A stretch of DNA of 64,000 bases from Chloroflexota bacterium (GTDB lineage Bacteria; Chloroflexota; Anaerolineae; J102), in the NCBI GenBank assembly GCA_029782215.1, contig JAKOVD010000032.1, positions 273,522 through 337,521 on the forward strand, given 5' to 3'. Position 1 is the stretch's first letter. Every line of letters starts with the position of its first letter. The notes beneath the pieces are model-generated. The model saw only the letters and a list, made by a program, of their open reading frames with translations, searched no databases and was not told where the DNA came from. The position numbers were made by a program, and so were the translations under genes. This document shows, piece by piece, positions 58,536 to 64,000 of this stretch.

Positions 58536-61406
58536 CTACTGGGCTGCTGGCGGACGCAGGTACTGCGGCGCCACTGGCTGCATCGGCTGGCCGGGAGGCT
58601 GCCAGAAGAACTCGAGCGCCTTCCCGCCGCCGCGCTGGAAATAGTCAATGCGGATCGGGTGCGGGCCGGCGGTCAGATTGGCCGCGGCTGTGATCATGTT
58701 GACGGTGTCCGGGTTCAGGCTTTCGCCCAGCACCTGGCCATCGACAGTCAGCCGCACCCCATCGTCAGCGTTGAGCTGGAAGGTGTAAGGCCCGTCAGCC
58801 GGAGCCAGCAGGTCGCCGGTCCAGGTGGCGCTGAAGGGGCCGAAGACGGGCTCAGGGTCCGGCCAGGAGGTGAGCAGCAGGGGATCGATGCGGCGCATGA
58901 GCTCCGGCCCGGACCAGCTCTCGTTGGCATAGTAAACCCCAAGCAGTCCCTGACCGCTCGGCGGCTTGCGGAACAAGGCGCTGTCGGGTATCGGTCCGGA
59001 AACGACGGAGTCATTGGCGGCTGGCCCTTCCCACGCCAACACCGGGGCCTCGGCAGGAAGGTTCGCGGGCAGGTCGAGAACCTGCAAGGCGTGAAGGCCC
59101 TTGCCCAGGAACTGCGGATCGGCGCTCAAGGGCTGGCCGTCGAGCAGGATGCGGCCGGGTGCGAGCGTGGTCAGCCGGTAGGCGCCGCTGGCGGGAATGT
59201 AAAGTCCCTGGATGCTGGCAGCCTGGTCCGCCCGGTTGTGCGCCTGCAGCGCCTGGATCTCGTTGCCGGGCACCGTCACCTCCAGGTAGAGCGGCGCCCC
59301 CATCCGGTCCGTCACCACCTGTGACTGCGTGCCAGGGTAGAAGTAGCGGAACAGGTCGAGCACGTAGCTGAAGTGCTCGTCAAGCAGGAAGACGGCGTTG
59401 TCGCCGCCGAGGTCGGGCAGAGGCAAGTCGAGCCCCGGGTCGGCCAGGTTGAAGCCGGGCTTGTCCAGGCCCCCGCCCAGCTTGGGGAAGGGTGTGTAGT
59501 GCCAGGGTCCGATCGAGAAGCCCAACGGCTGCGCGGGCTCATAGGCGAAAAAGCGCAGGGGGGCAAAATAGTACAGCCTGGGGCTCAGGTAGAGACGATT
59601 GTTCTCACGCTTTGCCAGCACTTCCCGCGCCACCGTGGTCTCCAGCGGGGAGAACGCCACGTAGACGGCCGGGTCATTGGCCTGCTTGTTGAAGTAGGTG
59701 TCGTAGTTCAGCCAGCCCGCCGCCAGCAGGCCCACAGCGGCAAGACCCCCTGCCAGCCACGGCCAGTGGGGCCAGCGCCGGCCCGGCGCCAGCAGACCGC
59801 GCAGGCTCAGATCATAGGCATCGGCGCAGAGCAAAGCGATGGCGGGCGTCACGGCCAGGGTGCGATAGGCCTGCGGCGCCTCGTTGAGCTGCGAAAAGAT
59901 GCCGCCCAGGAGCGTCACCGCGATCCAGATCAGGGCAAGACCGCGCCGGTGGTCACGCCATTTCCATACGGCCCAGCCTGCCCCCAGCAGAAAGAACGCA
60001 CCCGTGATGGGGTCGAGCATGGGGGCGCCGGGCAGATTGTGACGGCCGTTGGTGTCGCCGCTCACATGGAACATCAGCAGGTGCCGCCTGACCGACTCGA
60101 CCACAGGCGCCAGGCTGCCCCCGGCCGCCTCGACATCATGGGCGATGCTCACCTGGCGGCTGCGGTTGAGGAGCGTGAACGGGTCCTTGTAATACGTGAA
60201 GGCAAGAGGCGCGAAGGTCAGGGCGAAGAACGCCGCAAACACGAGCAGTCCCTGCCAGTTGCGGCGCAGAAAGCCCCGCTCGACGAGGGCCCGGTAGGCC
60301 AGGTAGAGGACGATGGCCCCGGCCGCCAGGCGAATCGACAGATAGGTGTACATGCCCAGCCCGAGCAGGAAGCCGGCCATCGCCCAATCGCCCCACCCGC
60401 GCCGCCGCGCGGCCCTGACGATGAAGTACAGCGACAGCACCTGCATCAGGGGAGGATAGACCTCGTTCCAACCCCACCGGCTCATGTTGATGTGCCAGCG
60501 GTCGAAGGCAAGAAAGGCGGCGGCAAACAGCGCTGGCGCCGGGCCAAACAGTTCGCGGGCCAGCAGCCACAATGCCAGCACCGTCAGAATGCCGGGAACC
60601 AGCGACTGCAGCTTGACGGCGGTGAAGGTGGTGCCAAACAGGCGAAACACCAGGGTCTGCAGATAGACAAAGCCGTTGGGCGTTTCAAACCAACCGGTGC
60701 CGAACAGGCTGTCGGCCCGGCCATCGAAGATGCGCAGGGCGTCAAGGGCCGAATTTGTCTCGTCGATGAAGACGCCTGGCGGCATGTCCTGGATGTGATA
60801 GGCGCGGAACCACACGGCAACCGCCAGAACCAGCAGGACGGCCCCCACCTCCAGCCACCGCCATTTCCGTTCTGCGCCGGTGCTCGCCGCGTTGTCGGCG
60901 CCGGCAGACTCATCCAGCCCGATCGCGGCAAGCTTGTAGCCGCTGGGCCGGGGACCGACCGCGCGAGCCGGCGCCGCGGGATGGCCAACGGCGGCCGCAG
61001 CGTCCTCGTCGAGGGCGAAGCGCCCGCTGCCGGCAACCAGGTACGCCCCCACAAGGGCCAGGGCAATGCCGGCCAGCCAACGAGCGGCGGCGCTCCAGGT
61101 GAACGGCTCAGACCAGATGGCGACAAGCGCCCACACTGCCAGCAGGGCGCCGGCCGCCAGCAGGATGATGCCGGCGCCCAAAAGCACCTGCGCCCGGCGA
61201 TCCTGGCCGGTCTTGCGCACTCCAAGCAGCGGCGAAGGTTCACGCCGCGGCCACTCCCGCTCGACACGCCGGTAACTGTAGACCGCCAACACCACGGCGC
61301 CCACCAGCATCCCTGCTGCCGGCAGACGCCGCGCCGGTTCGGGCAGCCACGCGGCCCCAAGTATCGCCAGGACAACGGCGGCGAGGGTCGTGAAGAGGGT
61401 GAGCAT
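58536..61406 (-). CDS. GT-C (GT39-like) membrane protein with PA14 domain
   Basis: 956 residues. Two N-terminal helical hairpins, then a ~11-helix GT39-like core whose first loop has the acidic pair in FIDETNSALDALRIF, with DRWHINMSRWGWNE further on. The external C-terminus ends in a PA14-type domain (GLLGVYYANESWSG, YTFQLNADDGVRLTVDGQ, IRIDYFQRGGGKALEFFWQPP). No NHL repeats, unlike its neighbour. ATG 61406 is used; a 12-codon extension to 61442 has no support. Separated from the next gene (54727-58491) by 44 bp and from agl23-like by 81 bp with a hairpin. Confidence 0.87.
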   Translation of the reverse strand: MLTLFTTLAAVVLAILGAAWLPEPARRLPAAGMLVGAVVLAVYSYRRVEREWPRREPSPLLGVRKTGQDRRAQVLLGAGIILLAAGALLAVWALVAIWSEPFTWSAAARWLAGIALALVGAYLVAGSGRFALDEDAAAAVGHPAAPARAVGPRPSGYKLAAIGLDESAGADNAASTGAERKWRWLEVGAVLLVLAVAVWFRAYHIQDMPPGVFIDETNSALDALRIFDGRADSLFGTGWFETPNGFVYLQTLVFRLFGTTFTAVKLQSLVPGILTVLALWLLARELFGPAPALFAAAFLAFDRWHINMSRWGWNEVYPPLMQVLSLYFIVRAARRRGWGDWAMAGFLLGLGMYTYLSIRLAAGAIVLYLAYRALVERGFLRRNWQGLLVFAAFFALTFAPLAFTYYKDPFTLLNRSRQVSIAHDVEAAGGSLAPVVESVRRHLLMFHVSGDTNGRHNLPGAPMLDPITGAFFLLGAGWAVWKWRDHRRGLALIWIAVTLLGGIFSQLNEAPQAYRTLAVTPAIALLCADAYDLSLRGLLAPGRRWPHWPWLAGGLAAVGLLAAGWLNYDTYFNKQANDPAVYVAFSPLETTVAREVLAKRENNRLYLSPRLYYFAPLRFFAYEPAQPLGFSIGPWHYTPFPKLGGGLDKPGFNLADPGLDLPLPDLGGDNAVFLLDEHFSYVLDLFRYFYPGTQSQVVTDRMGAPLYLEVTVPGNEIQALQAHNRADQAASIQGLYIPASGAYRLTTLAPGRILLDGQPLSADPQFLGKGLHALQVLDLPANLPAEAPVLAWEGPAANDSVVSGPIPDSALFRKPPSGQGLLGVYYANESWSGPELMRRIDPLLLTSWPDPEPVFGPFSATWTGDLLAPADGPYTFQLNADDGVRLTVDGQVLGESLNPDTVNMITAAANLTAGPHPIRIDYFQRGGGKALEFFWQPPGQPMQPVAPQYLRPPAAQ

Positions 61407-61449
61407 GGGTTCCGGGGTGGGGCCTGCCCTGGGCCAGGCCAACGGATTG

Positions 61450-61483
61450 GGAGGCTCCGCCGTTGGCAGGCGGCGGAGCCTCC
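61450..61483 (-). terminator. 13-bp hairpin after the Agl23-like gene
   Basis: Arms 61450-61462 and 61471-61483 pair perfectly, five bases past the stop at 61488. It may terminate partially or protect the upstream message. Arm sequence (GGCTCCGCC) is like the hairpin at 9874-9916. Confidence 0.5.
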
Positions 61484-61487
61484 GCCC

Positions 61488-64000
61488 TTACGGCAAAGCG
61501 TTGAACTGCATGATACGCTGGTTGTCGGCGTCCGCCACCCACAATGAGTTGTCCGGGGCAATGAAGACGCCGTTCGGCAGGCCGAAGTCCGTGTCGCCGG
61601 CGCCATACTGGCCCAGGGAAGTCACCGGGTTGCCGTCGGCATCCCAGACGAGAATGCGCCAGCCGGTGGGATCAGAGGCATACACGCGGCCCTTGCCGTC
61701 CACCCCCAGGTAGGGCTTGGTCGTCACGTTTTGGTCGGTCCAGCCCGGCACCGGCCACTGCTTGACGAAGTTGTAGCTGGCATCGAACTTCTGAATGCGC
61801 TGGTTCCAGGTGTCGGCGACATAGATGCTGCCGTCAGGACCGACGCCGATGCCCACGGGCTCATCAAACTGGCCGGGCTCCAGGCCGGCGCCGCCGAACT
61901 GCGTCACAAAGTTGCCTTCGGGGTCGAAGACCTGCACACGCTTGTTGCCGGTGTCGGTGACGAGAAGATTGCCCTTGCCGTCCACGACAATGGCGCGCGG
62001 CCCCCAGAACACGCCCGGCTGGCCAAGCTGGCCATCGGTGGAGACGAAGGCGCCCCAGGTCTTCTGGAACTGGCCATCAGGCGAGAAGACCTGCACGCGG
62101 TGGTTCCAGGTGTCCAGGACGTAGACGCGGCCGTCCTTGCCCACGGCGATGCCCCAGGGCTCGTTGAACTGGCCCTCGCCCTCGCCGAAGGAGCCCCAGG
62201 TTGTGACGAAGGCGCCATCGGGACCGAAGACCTGGATGCGGTGATTGCCGGTATCGGCGACGTAGATGCGGCCGTCCGGGGCGATGGCCACGTTGCGCGG
62301 CGCCTGGAACTGGCCTTGCTGCGCGCCTGCTCCCCCGCCCAGAATCCGGCTGGCCGGAACCAAAACGTTCTTGTCGAGGAAGGGATCGACGGGCGCCGCC
62401 TCTGTCGTCGTGGTGGCAGGCGCGGCCCCCAGGTTCCACACCTGGCTGGCGATGTCCTTCCGCACGAACATGAGGAAGCGATCCGACGGGTCCCAATCGG
62501 CCAGGGGCTGCTGGTAGCGGCGATAGAGGATGACGTCGAGCACGTTCTTGCGTATCTGGGGATCGCGCAGACCGTCCCAAATGCGCTGCCACGTCAGGTC
62601 CTTGTAGGTTTCCTTCGGCCACCAGATCTGGCGGTACGGGATGCGGTAGTACTTATCGCCCAGGTAGGGCTTGACCTTGCCTTCGTTCTCGGTTCCGACC
62701 AGGACGACCGGCGCGTCCTTGAGGACGTCGCGGGAAGGGGACGCGCCGAAGAACTTCCGGTTGGGGAAGTCGCGGAAGTACCATTCGAACGGCCACGTGC
62801 TCTGATCATCGTATGCAAACGCCAGTTGGCCCTCGCCCACCGTTCGTCGCGAGATCTCATTCAGGTCGTTCACGACGATCTTGACGTCGGGGGTGCCGTG
62901 GGCGTACACCAGCGGCTCGGTGGCATAGTCATAGTTGACGTAGCTGGCGAGGAAGGATGCCCGCACTGAGAGGATGGCAATGACGCCTATCAGGCTGAAG
63001 AAGGCGACGCGGCGCGCCACCACCCATCCCAGATCGCGCGCCTTCCGGACCAGCAGATAGCCCAGGCCGACGAGGAGCACCAGCGCCGCCAGCCAGGACA
63101 TGGTGTCGCTGAGACCGTTGAGATCGGAGCCGCGGAAGGGGCGCAGCCCCAGAAAGGCGATGAGCGCCAGCAGCCAAACGGGCAGCCCCAGCAGGAACCA
63201 CCAACCTTGCCGGCTGCGCACCCGCACCCAATCGACCAGCTTGGCGCGCTCCGCGAGGTACCAGCCTCCCAGGATGCACATCGGCGTCGCGAAGTGCGTG
63301 GACAACCAGGGCATCTTCTCGCCGGCCCAGGTAAAGACGGCCCAAACACCCACGATCCACCAGACCACGAACAGCAGCATCTCCGCGCGCAGCGGCGCCG
63401 GACTCGCTTCCGAACCAGGGGCGCCGCCGGCTGCCACCCAATCGCCCGTGGGGTCCAGCGCCCGCCGCCGCAATCCGCGCCAGGCCAGCGCAATCATACC
63501 CAGGATGCTGAGCAGCAGGGGCAGGAACTCGTAGAGCGGCACGATGAGGAAGTAGTAGTACCAGGGCTGACCGCCGCGGCGCACTTCCTGCTGCGCCAGC
63601 CAGTAGCCAACGCTTCCCACCAGGCCGGTGCCGATGCCGTTGCCATTGGTGAAGAAGGTCGTGAAGAGAACGACCATGACCGCATAGTACAGCATCAGGC
63701 TGACCAGGTACGGCCGCCGTCCCCAGAGATAGCCGACAACGCCGAAGAGAATCGCCATGCCAAAGAACACGGCCGCCGACTTCAGAATTACCGGCTGCAG
63801 CATGTTGCTGAGGATCTTGACTTCCTGCGGGTTGCCGCCAAAGAGCTTGATCGGAAAGGCGGCGTACATCGGCGCCGCCAGGGTCAGAAGCCAGACGACG
63901 ACGTCCACCTCGCGCATGGCCCGCAGGCGTTCCGTGCCGAAGCCCTTGAGCAGCAGCCAGAAACTGACACCCACTGCCGCCAACCCACCCACAAACAGCG
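61488..64000 (-). CDS. Agl23-like membrane protein with NHL propeller, 5' end outside window
   Basis: At least 834 residues; the frame is open to the window edge. About nine transmembrane helices are visible, with segments (VPLYEFLPLLLSILGM, GEKMPWLSTHFATPMCILGGWYLA) resembling the TIGR03663/Agl23 'flippase activity-associated' family. These are GT-C-like membrane proteins. A soluble external part (YDDQSTWPFEWYFRDFPNRKFFG) is typical of that family. Here a six-repeat NHL propeller follows (APRNVAIAPDGRIYVADTGNHRIQVF..., LPNGVFIAPDNSLWVADADNQRIMQF). First of three co-directional genes. Confidence 0.82.
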   Translation of the reverse strand, partial: LFVGGLAAVGVSFWLLLKGFGTERLRAMREVDVVVWLLTLAAPMYAAFPIKLFGGNPQEVKILSNMLQPVILKSAAVFFGMAILFGVVGYLWGRRPYLVSLMLYYAVMVVLFTTFFTNGNGIGTGLVGSVGYWLAQQEVRRGGQPWYYYFLIVPLYEFLPLLLSILGMIALAWRGLRRRALDPTGDWVAAGGAPGSEASPAPLRAEMLLFVVWWIVGVWAVFTWAGEKMPWLSTHFATPMCILGGWYLAERAKLVDWVRVRSRQGWWFLLGLPVWLLALIAFLGLRPFRGSDLNGLSDTMSWLAALVLLVGLGYLLVRKARDLGWVVARRVAFFSLIGVIAILSVRASFLASYVNYDYATEPLVYAHGTPDVKIVVNDLNEISRRTVGEGQLAFAYDDQSTWPFEWYFRDFPNRKFFGASPSRDVLKDAPVVLVGTENEGKVKPYLGDKYYRIPYRQIWWPKETYKDLTWQRIWDGLRDPQIRKNVLDVILYRRYQQPLADWDPSDRFLMFVRKDIASQVWNLGAAPATTTTEAAPVDPFLDKNVLVPASRILGGGAGAQQGQFQAPRNVAIAPDGRIYVADTGNHRIQVFGPDGAFVTTWGSFGEGEGQFNEPWGIAVGKDGRVYVLDTWNHRVQVFSPDGQFQKTWGAFVSTDGQLGQPGVFWGPRAIVVDGKGNLLVTDTGNKRVQVFDPEGNFVTQFGGAGLEPGQFDEPVGIGVGPDGSIYVADTWNQRIQKFDASYNFVKQWPVPGWTDQNVTTKPYLGVDGKGRVYASDPTGWRILVWDADGNPVTSLGQYGAGDTDFGLPNGVFIAPDNSLWVADADNQRIMQFNALP

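Overview
The window is a GC-rich chromosomal segment with no phage, plasmid, IS or CRISPR content. The gene content points to a Chloroflexota bacterium, probably Anaerolineae/Caldilineae-like. The indicators are secreted proteins with long TPTPT linkers, an ECF sigma factor paired with a DUF5667-type anti-sigma, GT39/Agl23-like membrane proteins fused to NHL propellers, a Cys-rich 'CPYLG...CPRF' N-terminal module, and dispersed short palindromes. This assignment is inferred from families and was not checked by phylogeny.

Layout. 1-5.1 kb: an unrecognised 5'-truncated gene, the bifunctional (p)ppGpp enzyme Rel, and a C39-type peptidase with TPRs. 5.1-9.6 kb: MurJ lipid II flippase, a PpiC foldase, and the rpsF-ssb-rpsR operon behind an S6:S18-type leader. 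9.6-10.3 kb: a palindrome-rich island around tRNA-Pro(CGG). 10.3-14.7 kb: a small membrane protein and a heterodimeric ABC exporter. 14.8-20.7 kb: HAD hydrolase, TP-methylase-MazG fusion, a secreted multi-domain protein, and rpe-rpiA. 20.8-25.7 kb: a small dimeric-barrel protein and a surface TPR protein paired with a TgpA-like transglutaminase. 25.7-33.5 kb: M16 protease-TPR lipoprotein-MBL operon, a D-cysteine desulfhydrase-like enzyme, a probably inactive DNA-methylase homologue, a sugar epimerase and an L,D-transpeptidase. 33.5-36.2 kb: ffh-rpsP-khpA-rimM. 36.2-41 kb: ECF sigma/anti-sigma, CDP-alcohol phosphatidyltransferase, sirtuin. 41-46 kb: BACON-repeat secreted protein and secDF. 46-50.7 kb: a Cys-module signalling-like protein with a PP2C/SpoIIE-like phosphatase, a P-loop kinase-like protein, and a tRNA nucleotidyltransferase. 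50.7-54 kb: sucCD and a lipoprotein. 54-54.7 kb: a decayed antitoxin-like gene among hairpins. 54.7-64 kb: three large membrane proteins, two GT-C-type and one Agl23-like, carrying PA14 and/or NHL domains.

Two themes cut across the window. First, envelope biogenesis is heavily represented (MurJ, SecDF, Ffh, PpiC, L,D-transpeptidase, proteases, GT39/Agl23 cluster). Second, the promoters are readable as TTGnnn-N17/18-TAnnnT. In three cases (rpiA, the methylase-like gene, the Cys-module gene) the -10 hexamer ends exactly 6 nt before the ATG, which predicts leaderless mRNAs; other genes have good Shine-Dalgarno sites. The best candidates for something undescribed are the GT-C/Agl23-NHL cluster at 54.7-64 kb, the Cys-module/phosphatase/P-loop trio at 46.1-48.8 kb, and the dead-methylase homologue at 29.5-31.7 kb.
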